Shown piece after piece: positions 15,322-23,644 of a stretch of 64,000 nt of DNA. Position numbers and translations under genes: made by a program. The number at the start of each line of letters is the position of its first letter. Positions within the stretch are counted from its first letter, which is position 1. Under the pieces are notes generated by a model, which saw only the letters and a program-made list of their open reading frames with translations, did not search any database and was not told the DNA's origin. The stretch lies in assembly GCF_003469185.1 (NCBI RefSeq), contig NZ_QSIL01000004.1, positions 124,001-188,000 on the forward strand, read 5' to 3'. The DNA comes from Collinsella sp. AM34-10 (GTDB lineage Bacteria > Actinomycetota > Coriobacteriia > Coriobacteriales > Coriobacteriaceae).

Positions 15322-18102
15322 ATGGATGGCCCAAGCGTGAGTCTCGGCAGCAAACTATCCGATGCAAAGGTCTCCTTTGCGATATTCAAGCGCGACATTA
15401 AGCGACTACTTGTGAACCCCGTCGCCTTGGTGGTTACCCTCGGCGTGTGCGTTATTCCCTCGCTGTATGCCTGGTACAACATCGTGGCAAACTGGGATCC
15501 GTACGGAAACACTCAGGGTATCAAGATTGCCATCGCCAACAACGATCAGGGCACCCAAAACGACCTGGTGGGTGAGCTCAACGCGGGTGATAAGGTCGTC
15601 GATCAGCTCAAGGAGAACGATCAGTTGGGCTGGACCTTCGTCGATTCGGCGGCCGACGCCAAGGAGGGCGTCGAGAGCGGTGAGTACTATGCGGCCATCG
15701 TAATCCCCAAGAACTTCTCGGATAACCTGGTCTCGATGCTCGACGGCAACTACCATCAGCCCAAGCTTACGTACTACGTCAATGAGAAAAAGAGCGCTAT
15801 TGCACCCAAGGTTACCGACACCGGTGCAAACACCATCGAGCAGCAGATTAACTCGGAGTTCGTCTCCACGGTGGGTGAGACCGTTGCCAGTATTGCCAAG
15901 GATGCCGGAGTCGATTTAAAGGACAAGGCAACCCAGGCTCAGGATTCGTTGGCCGGTTCGGTATCAGAGGCTTCTGACACGTTGGGCGAAGTGCGCGATT
16001 CGATTGGCGACATGAATGCCGCCATCGATAAGACGAGCGGTTCCATTGCCTCGGCAGATGCAGCACTTGCCGGTCTGCAGGGTCAGGCGCCGTCGCTGAC
16101 GCAGGCGATCTCCCAGGGCAACGACCTGCTGGGCGAGGCTCGCGCCACGGCGGGTAACTCTGTCGCCTCGCTCTCCAAGGCGCTCTCGGAAGGCAGCCTT
16201 GCGCTCACCAAGACGTCAGCCTCCGCGAACGCTGCGATTGGCAAGCTGACGGGCACGATCACATCTACGACCACCCGCATCGACAACTCGCTCGAGTCTC
16301 TCCAGGCGACGATCGACCACAATAAGGCCGTTATCGGGCACTTGGAAATTCTCGTCAATGACACGTCAACAGGTTCCAAGGAAATTGACGCGCGCATTGT
16401 GTCGACCATCGATTTGCTCCGCGAGCAGAATGAAAAGCTTCAGAGCATCAAGGACGGTCTGTCTGCACAGTCGAGCGCCATGACGAATGACGCCGCGGCT
16501 GTCTCGGGTGCCAGCGACGCTATCAATAACGCAATCCAGACCGGTGCGACCAACCTTGGCCAGGCCCAGACGGACCTGGGTCAAAACGCGCTGCCGAAGG
16601 CCTCGAGCGCGCTTGATTCATTTGCCGCCGTCTCGGGTGATCTGACGGGAATCGTGTCTGGCCTCACGCCTACTATTGCAAGTGCGCGCGGTACGCTTTC
16701 GCAGCTCGATGCCACGCTCAAGCAGGCTAAGACCACGCTGTCGCAGACCGATACCTCGCTTGCCAAAGTCCAGGACAAGCTTGCAACCGCCGCCAACGAC
16801 ATCGCGGCGCTGCAGACCTCCGAGTCCATGGGCGAGCTGGCCGAGCTGATGGACGTCGACGTCGATGACGTTGCCGACTTTATGGCATCCCCGGTCGAGC
16901 TGACCACCAAATCGATTTACCCGGTCAAGAGCTTTGGTTCGGGTATTGCCCCGTTCTACACCAACCTGGCGCTCTGGGTGGGCGGCTACGTGCTCATCGC
17001 CATCTATAAACTCGAGGTCGATCGCGAGGGCATCGGCAGCTTTACCGCGCGTCAGGGCTACTTTGGCCGCTGGTTGCTCCTGGTGATCCTGGGCGCGTTG
17101 CAGGCCATTATCGTTACGGTGGGAGATCTGGTCATTGGCGTACAGTGCGTCAGTCCGCTCCTATTTGTGCTGGGCGGCATCGCTATTTCGTTCACCTACG
17201 TCAACATCATCTATGCGCTGTCCACCACGTTTAAGCATATCGGTAAGGCAATCGGTGTCATTCTCGTCATCGTGCAGATTCCGGGCTCGTCGGGCATGTA
17301 TCCCATCGAGATGATGCCCGGCTTCTTCCAATGGCTGCATCCGCTGCTGCCCTTCACCTATGGCATCAACCTGCTGCGCGAGACCGTCGGTGGCATGTAT
17401 TCGTTCAACTATCTGTTTAACCTGTGCATTCTGGGCGTGTTCTTGATCGTGGCGCTCTTTATCGGCCTGCAGCTGCGTCCGCTGCTGCTCAACCTCAACC
17501 TGCTCTTTGATAAACAGCTTGCCACGACGGGCCTCATGATTTGCGAGTCCAACGATATGCCGCGCCAGCGTTACTCGCTGCGCACGGCCATGCGCGTCAT
17601 GCTCGATTCCGATTCGTACCGTCGTGAGCTGCTCGACCATGCGGTGACTTTTGAGCACCGTTACCCCTACTACATCAAGGGTGGATTTGCCGCCGTGGTG
17701 GGCGTACAGGTTCTGCTCTTTGTGCTGTCGACGGTTCTCGACTTGGACAACAACGGCAAGATCATCCTGTTGGTCATCTGGATCATCTCGGTTATTGCCA
17801 TTTGCGGCTGGCTCATTAACATCGAGTACATTCGCGCGAGCCTCAATACCCAGATGCGCATCTCGGCGCTCTCGGACGAGGACCTGCGTCGCGAGATGCG
17901 CGAGCACACGGCCGCCATCCCGGCTGCTCGTCGTATGTTTGGCCTCAATGCCAGTGAGCGTGGCTCCAAGGACGGCGACCAGTCCACGGGCCGCTTGCCG
18001 CATATCGGCTCGCACCAAAAATCTCAGGGCACCGATAGCGCTGCAACAAATGATGGGGGCACTGCCCCGCTCGGAAAGCATTCCAAAGGAGGTGAGGCAT
18101 AA
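15322..18102 (+). CDS. YhgE/Pip domain membrane protein (first of a pair)
   Basis: A 926-aa protein with the YhgE/Pip layout: one N-terminal membrane segment (about 32-52, ending AWYNIVANWDPYGNT), a long extracytoplasmic helical region rich in Ser, Ala and Thr (about 190-520), then a six-segment ABC-2-like membrane domain from about 535 to 730. Two more membrane segments follow at about 785-840, an extension its partner lacks. The family includes phage-infection and ESX/type VII-related proteins, with no settled activity. The second gene starts at its stop codon, so both products are probably made together as a heteromer. Confidence 0.85.
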   Translation: MDGPSVSLGSKLSDAKVSFAIFKRDIKRLLVNPVALVVTLGVCVIPSLYAWYNIVANWDPYGNTQGIKIAIANNDQGTQNDLVGELNAGDKVVDQLKENDQLGWTFVDSAADAKEGVESGEYYAAIVIPKNFSDNLVSMLDGNYHQPKLTYYVNEKKSAIAPKVTDTGANTIEQQINSEFVSTVGETVASIAKDAGVDLKDKATQAQDSLAGSVSEASDTLGEVRDSIGDMNAAIDKTSGSIASADAALAGLQGQAPSLTQAISQGNDLLGEARATAGNSVASLSKALSEGSLALTKTSASANAAIGKLTGTITSTTTRIDNSLESLQATIDHNKAVIGHLEILVNDTSTGSKEIDARIVSTIDLLREQNEKLQSIKDGLSAQSSAMTNDAAAVSGASDAINNAIQTGATNLGQAQTDLGQNALPKASSALDSFAAVSGDLTGIVSGLTPTIASARGTLSQLDATLKQAKTTLSQTDTSLAKVQDKLATAANDIAALQTSESMGELAELMDVDVDDVADFMASPVELTTKSIYPVKSFGSGIAPFYTNLALWVGGYVLIAIYKLEVDREGIGSFTARQGYFGRWLLLVILGALQAIIVTVGDLVIGVQCVSPLLFVLGGIAISFTYVNIIYALSTTFKHIGKAIGVILVIVQIPGSSGMYPIEMMPGFFQWLHPLLPFTYGINLLRETVGGMYSFNYLFNLCILGVFLIVALFIGLQLRPLLLNLNLLFDKQLATTGLMICESNDMPRQRYSLRTAMRVMLDSDSYRRELLDHAVTFEHRYPYYIKGGFAAVVGVQVLLFVLSTVLDLDNNGKIILLVIWIISVIAICGWLINIEYIRASLNTQMRISALSDEDLRREMREHTAAIPAARRMFGLNASERGSKDGDQSTGRLPHIGSHQKSQGTDSAATNDGGTAPLGKHSKGGEA

Positions 18103-20292
18103 ATGAAGAACATCCTGCACCTGTTTAAGCGCGATGTCCAAAACGTGTCTCGCTCCGTGATCGGCATGATCGTCGTGATGGGCCTCATCATCGTGCCGTG
18201 CCTGTACGCGTGGTTTAACATCGCCGGCAGCTGGGACCCGTACGGCAACACCGGTAATCTTAAGATTGCCGTGGTCAACACCGATGAGGGTTACGAGAGC
18301 GACCTGATTCCCGTCGAGATCAACGCGGGCGAAAACGTGACGGCAGCCTTGCGCGGTAACGAGAACTTCGACTGGGTCGTGCTCAATGATAAAGACAAGG
18401 CTATCGAGGGCGTTAAGTCGGGCGCGTACTATGCCGCCGTCGTGATCCCCAAGACGTTTAGCGCCGACATGATGACGCTGTTCTCGACCGACGTGAAGCA
18501 CGCCGATATCGAGTTCTACGAGAACCAGAAGGCCAACGCCATCGCGCAGATTGTGACCGAGAAGGGTTCGAGTGCCGTCCAGAGCCAGGTTAACGAGACC
18601 TTTACCGAGACCATCACGACCATCGGTCTTAAGACGGTGGCCAGCCTGCTCGACTACATGAGCACCGATCAGGTCAGTAACTTTATCGCCAACCTGTCCT
18701 CGACGCTCGGCGATTCGGTCGAGGACCTGCAGGACGTTCAGGCCAATGCTTCGTCGCTGGCGGGCATTTTGAGCTCGACCTCCGATTCGTTGACGTCGGC
18801 GAGCGGTATGCTCCAGCAGACGGGTAAGGTCGATGAATCTACCAAGCAGTTGATGGAGCACGCCGAGAGCGGCATTAGTGATTCCAAGGAAGCACTCAAG
18901 GCCGCCAACGACGCCATCAACGCCGCGATTGACGGAAGTGCGGGCTCGTTTGACAACGTGTCCGCCGAGCTTGCGAAGGCATTCGATGCCGCGAACCAGC
19001 ATGTCAACGTTACGGTGACCCAGCTCAACGAAGCCGCGTCGGCACTCGAATCGCGTGCCAAGGAAATCGACGACACGGCCGACCAGCTCCGCAGCTTTGC
19101 CGATCAGGTGAGTGACGAAAAGCTCCGGGACAGCCTCAAGTCTGTGGCTACATCGCTGGGCAGGATCGCGACGGAGTATCGTAACAATGCCAACGACCTG
19201 AGGGCAACCGCAAAGTCCCTTTCCGACAGCATGGCAGAGGTCAACAGCACGCGTGCCGAGGTCGACCAGGCCATCGCCGATGCCAAGGCGGGCATCTCGG
19301 GCGCTAAGTCTGACTACGATTCCACGTTCTCGGTCAAGGCCAAGGAGCTCAAGAAAACTATTTCGGGCGTGTTGGATTCACTCGACGGCATCTCGGGCGA
19401 CCTGGATAGCGCTGTTGCCGGCCTGACCGACGCATCCGGTTCGCTGGCAAAGGGCCTCTCCAAGGCTGCAAAGCTGGTCAACAAGGCTTCTGATCAGCTG
19501 GGCGAGGCGTCGGACAAGATCAGCGCGTTTAAGGACGAGCTCGACGGCGCCTTGATGTCGGATGACCTCGCTACGATCAAGACGATGATCGGCAAAGATC
19601 CCGAGGGTCTGGCCGTGTCGCTTTCCGGCCCCGTCGCACTCGACCGCAAGCCGGTCTATCCGATCCGCAACTACGGTTCGGCCATGGCGCCGTTCTACAC
19701 GATTCTGTCGCTATGGGTCGGCTCGATCGTACTGGCGGCCATGATGAAGGTCTCGGTTGACGATGAGCTCATCAACGAGCTCATCCCCGTGCGTCTGCAC
19801 GAGATCTACCTGGGTCGCTACCTGTTCTTTGGCGGTTTGGCTCTGCTGCAGGCGACGCTCGTGTGCGCGGGCGACATCCTGTTCTTTGGCATTCAGTGCG
19901 ACAACCCGCTGCAGTTTGTGCTGGCTGGCTGGGTCGCGAGTCTCGTGTTCTCCAATATCGTCTACACGCTTACGGTTTCGTTTGGCGATATCGGCAAGGC
20001 GCTCGCCGTCGTGCTGTTGGTCATGCAGGTCGGCGGTTCGGGCGGAACGTTTCCCATCGAGATGACCGGCCCCGTGTTCCAGGCGATCTATCCGTTCCTG
20101 CCGTTTACCCATGGCATCAACGCCATGCACGCTGCCATGGCCGGCGCCTACCATATGGAGTACTGGGTTGAGCTGGGTATTCTGGCGAGCTATCTGATTC
20201 CGTCGCTGGCCCTAGGCGTCGTCTTCCGCCGCCCGGTCATCAAAGCCAACGACTGGATCATCGAAAAGCTGGAGAGTACTAAATTAATCTAG
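18103..20292 (+). CDS. YhgE/Pip domain membrane protein (second of a pair)
   Basis: A 729-aa paralogue of the preceding protein: N-terminal segment (about 17-38, then WFNIAGSWDPYGNT), a coiled extracytoplasmic stalk (about 190-500) and six C-terminal segments from about 525. The ATG directly follows the upstream TAA, with a strong AAAGGAGGTG inside the upstream gene, so translation is coupled. The stalk repeats (SSLAGILSSTSDSL, ASGSLAKGLSKAAKL) predict long parallel helices. A shared complex in the envelope is likely; the substrate is unknown. Confidence 0.85.
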   Translation: MKNILHLFKRDVQNVSRSVIGMIVVMGLIIVPCLYAWFNIAGSWDPYGNTGNLKIAVVNTDEGYESDLIPVEINAGENVTAALRGNENFDWVVLNDKDKAIEGVKSGAYYAAVVIPKTFSADMMTLFSTDVKHADIEFYENQKANAIAQIVTEKGSSAVQSQVNETFTETITTIGLKTVASLLDYMSTDQVSNFIANLSSTLGDSVEDLQDVQANASSLAGILSSTSDSLTSASGMLQQTGKVDESTKQLMEHAESGISDSKEALKAANDAINAAIDGSAGSFDNVSAELAKAFDAANQHVNVTVTQLNEAASALESRAKEIDDTADQLRSFADQVSDEKLRDSLKSVATSLGRIATEYRNNANDLRATAKSLSDSMAEVNSTRAEVDQAIADAKAGISGAKSDYDSTFSVKAKELKKTISGVLDSLDGISGDLDSAVAGLTDASGSLAKGLSKAAKLVNKASDQLGEASDKISAFKDELDGALMSDDLATIKTMIGKDPEGLAVSLSGPVALDRKPVYPIRNYGSAMAPFYTILSLWVGSIVLAAMMKVSVDDELINELIPVRLHEIYLGRYLFFGGLALLQATLVCAGDILFFGIQCDNPLQFVLAGWVASLVFSNIVYTLTVSFGDIGKALAVVLLVMQVGGSGGTFPIEMTGPVFQAIYPFLPFTHGINAMHAAMAGAYHMEYWVELGILASYLIPSLALGVVFRRPVIKANDWIIEKLESTKLI

Positions 20293-20332
20293 CGCAACAA
20301 TGTAAACGCTGATGCTGCGGCAATGCCAGCGA

Positions 20333-20432
20333 GCGAGCCGCATTTGCGCCAAGGTGACGTGAAATGAAAGGGCACTGACCTTCTGGTCGCGCCCTTGAAA
20401 TTGAACGTCAGATTGGCGTGAATGCGGCTCGC
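20333..20432 (-). repeat. Family A hairpin element, copy 2 (inverted)
   Basis: The outer arms at 20333-20352 and 20413-20432 pair over 20 bp with two mismatches. Read on the minus strand, the core starts with the same 16 nt as copy 1 (20400-20415) and ends with the same CGTCACCTTG (20350-20359), and is 66 nt against 65 nt. The inner hairpin (AAGGGC..GACC-TTCT-GGTC..GCCCTT) differs in sequence from copy 1 but is still paired. Confidence 0.75.
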
Positions 20433-20446
20433 GCAGCGTCGGCCGG

Positions 20447-20470
20447 TCCGCCGTTCGGTAGAACGGCGGA
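20447..20470 (+). repeat. 10-bp hairpin downstream of family A copy 2
   Basis: TCCGCCGTTC-GGTA-GAACGGCGGA is a perfect stem with a 4-nt loop in the 338-bp gap between the YhgE pair and the DMT transporter. No U-run follows. The rest of the gap (20471-20630) presumably holds the transporter promoter; I see no clear boxes. Confidence 0.5.
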
Positions 20471-20630
20471 ACAAGGCGCTTTAGCGTAGTGAATTGCGTG
20501 GGTTGCTTGGTTGTTGCTACAGTAGCGGGGCGTGCCGGGGGTCCGGTGCGCCCTGTTTTATTTGACCATGAGGCGGCATGCGGTCAAGCGCGTGCGGACA
20601 CCACGCCCAGATTGAGCGCGAGGATGCCCT

Positions 20631-21614
20631 ATGCCCCAGCATGTCACTGACAATATCGAAATGATGCCCGATAGCCCTGTTGCTCGCGAGGACCTGGGTG
20701 CGGGCGGCGCCTCCCGTGGCGCCGGTGCTCGTTCGCCGTTGTTCTGGAAAGTTCTACTGCTTTCGGTGGCGATTATCTGGGGCTACTCCTTTACCACTAT
20801 GAAGGACGCGCTCGACACTATTCCGGTGTTTGAACTGCTCTACGTGCGCTTTCTGCCTGCGGCGTTGGTCATGTTTGCCATCTTCTACAAGCGCATCATC
20901 GCGCACCTCAACGCCCGCAACCTTATCGTCGGACTTGGAATGGGCGCACTTATGTGGGCCGCCTACGCTCTGCAGACAGTCGGTCTGGCGCACACCACGG
21001 CGGGCAAGAACGCTTTTTTGACGGGCACTTATTGCATTCTGGTCCCGTTCGCGAGCTATTTCCTAAGCGGCGAAAAGCTCACCCGCTATAACCTGGGTGC
21101 AGCACTGCTGTGCTTGGCGGGCATTGGCCTGGTGGCGCTCGATAGCGTCGAGTTCAACATCGGCGATGCCATTACGCTGGGCGGCGCGGTCTTCTTCGCC
21201 ATCCAGATGGCGGTGACCGCCAAGTACGGTCGCAAAATGGACATCAACGTCATCACGTTTTGGATGTTTGTGGGCAATGGCGTGCTGAGCCTGATCTCGT
21301 CGCTGCTATTCGAGACCCAGGCGCCTCTGTCCGTGTGGACGCCGAATTTTATCTGTGTGATGGCGTTTCTCTCGGTGGGCTGCACATGCGTGGCTCTGCT
21401 CATCCAAAACGTCGGCCTGGCACATGTCCCGGCCTCGACGGGCTCGCTGCTCCTTTCGATGGAGTCGCCTTCGGGCGTGTTGTTTTCGGTACTGCTGATG
21501 GGGGAGGCGCTCACTTCGCGCCTGCTCGCCGGCTTCGTGCTTATCTTCCTGTCGATTATCTTGAGCGAGACTCACTTTGATTTTTTGCGTCGAAAGCCGC
21601 GCCCGCAATTGTAA
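20631..21614 (+). CDS. DMT-family (EamA) transporter
   Basis: A 327-aa polytopic membrane protein with ten predicted segments arranged as two EamA repeats. The first repeat opens FWKVLLLSVAIIWGYSFTTMK and contains GLAHTTAGKNAFLTGTYCILVPF; the second ends with the usual TGSLLLSMESPSGVLFSVLLMGE. Such proteins export or import small metabolites. The 40 N-terminal residues are cytosolic and variable. GAGG lies upstream of the ATG at 20631. Substrate unknown. Confidence 0.88.
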   Translation: MPQHVTDNIEMMPDSPVAREDLGAGGASRGAGARSPLFWKVLLLSVAIIWGYSFTTMKDALDTIPVFELLYVRFLPAALVMFAIFYKRIIAHLNARNLIVGLGMGALMWAAYALQTVGLAHTTAGKNAFLTGTYCILVPFASYFLSGEKLTRYNLGAALLCLAGIGLVALDSVEFNIGDAITLGGAVFFAIQMAVTAKYGRKMDINVITFWMFVGNGVLSLISSLLFETQAPLSVWTPNFICVMAFLSVGCTCVALLIQNVGLAHVPASTGSLLLSMESPSGVLFSVLLMGEALTSRLLAGFVLIFLSIILSETHFDFLRRKPRPQL

Positions 21615-21626
21615 ACAACTTGTTGC

Positions 21627-21652
21627 GCCGCCCTCCTGGGGCGGCATTTTTT
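21627..21652 (+). terminator. Terminator after the DMT transporter
   Basis: Stem GCCGCCC / GGGCGGC with a short loop followed by ATTTTTT. Confidence 0.85.
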
Positions 21653-21730
21653 ATGTCATGCCCTTACAGTTGTGCCTTGCACTTTACGCTATCAAAGTGC
21701 GTGCTGCAAAAACGTTACTGGAGGGCATCT

Positions 21731-23029
21731 ATGGCACCAGCTCTGTCCGATTTTCAACCGCAACCAGCGCCTCAGGCTACCACAGCGGCGCAGACCGCTA
21801 TCGGTGACGGTCTTGTCGCAGAAGCTCAGGCTTTTGCAGACGAGCTCGCTGCGTGGCGACACGATCTACACCAGATGCCCGAGCTCGGTAACAATCTTCC
21901 GCAGACGTCTGCCTATATCCAGGCACGTCTGGACGAGATGGACATCCCCCATACCACGCTCGTCGATGGTTCCTGCGTTGTGGGCCTTGTCGGCGCCGGT
22001 GCCGCCGCGGCCCAGGGCAATGGCGTCTGCGCGGACGAACAGGCCGGTACGGTCGTTATGCTGCGCGGCGACATGGATGCGCTGCCCGTTGCCGAGGAAT
22101 CGGGCGAGCCTTTCGCTTCCACCAACGGTTGCATGCATGCCTGCGGCCACGATATGCACGCGACGGCCCTGCTCGGTGCGGCCCGTTTGCTCAAGGCCCG
22201 CGAGGCCGAGCTTGTGGAGGCCAACGCCACGGTGAAGTTGCTGTTCCAGCCGGGCGAGGAGACCTTCGAGGGCGCCCGCGCCGCCATCGCCGACGGTCTG
22301 CTGCAGAACCCGCGTCCCCAGGCCGCCTTCGCCATGCATGTCAATAGCCAGTCGCCGCTTGGCCTGGTGCTCTACGGCAGCCCGGCGCTCTCGGGCGTGT
22401 ACGGTTTTCGCATCACGCTGCAGGGCAAGGGCGGCCATGGCTCGAGCCCCGAGATCTGCATCGACCCCATCACGGCCGGCGTCCATGTGCATCTGGCGCT
22501 TCAGGAGCTCATCTCTCGCGAGGTGCCGGCGGCCAAGGAGGTCGCGCTTACCGTCGGTAAGTTTGCTGGCGGCCTGGCGGCCAACGTCATCCCCGACACC
22601 TGCGTGCTCGAGGGAACGCTGCGCGGCTTTGATGTTGAGCTCATGGCTCACCTCAAGACCCGCATCGCCGAGGTCGTTAACGGCGTTGCTGCAACATATC
22701 GTACGCCGGCGACCATCGAGACGCTTTCGGATGTTCCGCCGCTTGTACTCGACAGCGATATGACTCAGGCGTCGCTTGGCTATGTGGGCGCAGTGCTGCC
22801 CAAGGCGGCTTTCTTGCCGCTTTTCCATGCCATGGCGAGTGAAGACTTCGCGCTTATCTCGAGCGAGATTCCGAGTGCGTACTTTACCGTGGGCGCGGCC
22901 GTAACCGACACGGACGAACACTTTGCCCAACACCATCCCAAGGCACGTTTTAACGATGCCGAGCTTCCCCTCGGTGCCGCGGCTTATACCGCCGTCGCTT
23001 TGGGCTATATCGCCGACCACAAGGAGTAA
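21731..23029 (+). CDS. M20D-family amidohydrolase (N-acyl amino acid deacylase type)
   Basis: A 432-aa dimetal hydrolase. The family signatures are RHDLHQMPELGNN, RGDMDALPV, CMHACGHDMHATALLGAA (metal-binding Cys and His), LLFQPGEE (catalytic Glu) and AMHV. It most resembles HipO/IAA-amidohydrolase-type deacylases that free amino acids from N-acyl conjugates. ATG 21731 has GGAGGGC upstream; the in-frame extension to 21620 runs into the terminator and is not used. The next gene, a truncated MFS transporter, starts 3 bp later and may once have imported its substrate. Confidence 0.88.
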   Translation: MAPALSDFQPQPAPQATTAAQTAIGDGLVAEAQAFADELAAWRHDLHQMPELGNNLPQTSAYIQARLDEMDIPHTTLVDGSCVVGLVGAGAAAAQGNGVCADEQAGTVVMLRGDMDALPVAEESGEPFASTNGCMHACGHDMHATALLGAARLLKAREAELVEANATVKLLFQPGEETFEGARAAIADGLLQNPRPQAAFAMHVNSQSPLGLVLYGSPALSGVYGFRITLQGKGGHGSSPEICIDPITAGVHVHLALQELISREVPAAKEVALTVGKFAGGLAANVIPDTCVLEGTLRGFDVELMAHLKTRIAEVVNGVAATYRTPATIETLSDVPPLVLDSDMTQASLGYVGAVLPKAAFLPLFHAMASEDFALISSEIPSAYFTVGAAVTDTDEHFAQHHPKARFNDAELPLGAAAYTAVALGYIADHKE

Positions 23030-23032
23030 CCA

Positions 23033-23452
23033 ATGCCCCAGCAGCGTAAGTTCTTCCCAGGTTGGCTCGTCGTGGCCTCCGGCTTTGTCATCATGGCCAC
23101 GTGCTACACGATTTTCGTCAACTGCATGAGCCTGTTTCAGCCGCTCATCGTCAGCGACTTGGGCATTTCTCTTGCGCAGTACAACATCTCCAACGCCATC
23201 TCTACCGTTGTGAGCGTTATCGGCTCACTTGTGATCGGTCATGTGGCCGACAAGGTGAGCGGTCGCGTTTTGGGCTCCCTCACTGTTATCGCCACCTCTG
23301 CCGTTCTTGCCGGCATGAGCTTTGTCGGTGAGCTGTGGCAGGTCTACGTGCTCTTTTCTGTTTGCCCCGTTCTGTTTGTGGCCGCCCTGGAAGCCGAATG
23401 GATGCTCGTACCATCATTCGGTTTCCAAGGCGGTCACGGGCCTACGAAATGA
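23033..23452 (+). pseudogene. Truncated MFS transporter fragment
   Basis: The first 130 or so residues are a convincing MFS N-terminus: four membrane segments, and the loop GHVADKVSGRVLGS, the family's A-motif position. A normal MFS protein has 12 segments and about 400 aa. The reading frame passes into unrelated residues (SFGFQGGHGPTK) and stops within a family E palindrome beginning at 23450. The missing two thirds is not found downstream. It starts 3 bp after the amidohydrolase, so it was probably the last gene of a two-gene operon. Confidence 0.75.
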
Positions 23453-23513
23453 CCCGTTTTCCTCCGTCCCCAACAGATCACGTGATCCGAAGGGGACGGA
23501 GGAAAACGGGTCA
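23450..23513. repeat. Family E palindrome, complete copy
   Basis: Perfect 22-bp arms (23450-23471 and 23492-23513, right arm starting GGGGACGGAGGAAAAC) flank a 20-nt loop that itself contains GATCACGTGATC. It covers the stop of the truncated MFS gene. A one-arm copy occurs at 49909. Confidence 0.8.
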
Positions 23514-23519
23514 CAAACA

Positions 23520-23579
23520 GCGGCGGCGCATCTGGCCGAACGAGTCCCCATACCCTCGTTCGGTCAGACGCGCCGCCGC
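23520..23579. repeat. 25-bp hairpin upstream of hisS
   Basis: The arms 23520-23544 and 23555-23579 (GCGGCGGCGC...CGAACGAG and complement) pair with two exceptions that both allow G-U. The loop is 10 nt. It lies 65 nt before the hisS start. It could be an mRNA leader hairpin or another palindromic repeat. No T-box consensus (TGGNACCGCG-like antiterminator) was seen. Confidence 0.55.
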
Positions 23580-23644
23580 GTTGCTGCTTTGTGCCGTATA
23601 ATGTCCACTATCTATGACGCGATACAAAAGAAAGGTGTTTGCCC

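Noticed and set aside
17161..19002. 613-aa minus-strand open frame across the YhgE pair
   Set aside because: It is the antisense shadow of two well-supported membrane protein genes joined by coupled start and stop codons.
23520..23579. T-box riboswitch before hisS
   Set aside because: No T-box sequence or antiterminator partner was seen; the hairpin alone is not enough.
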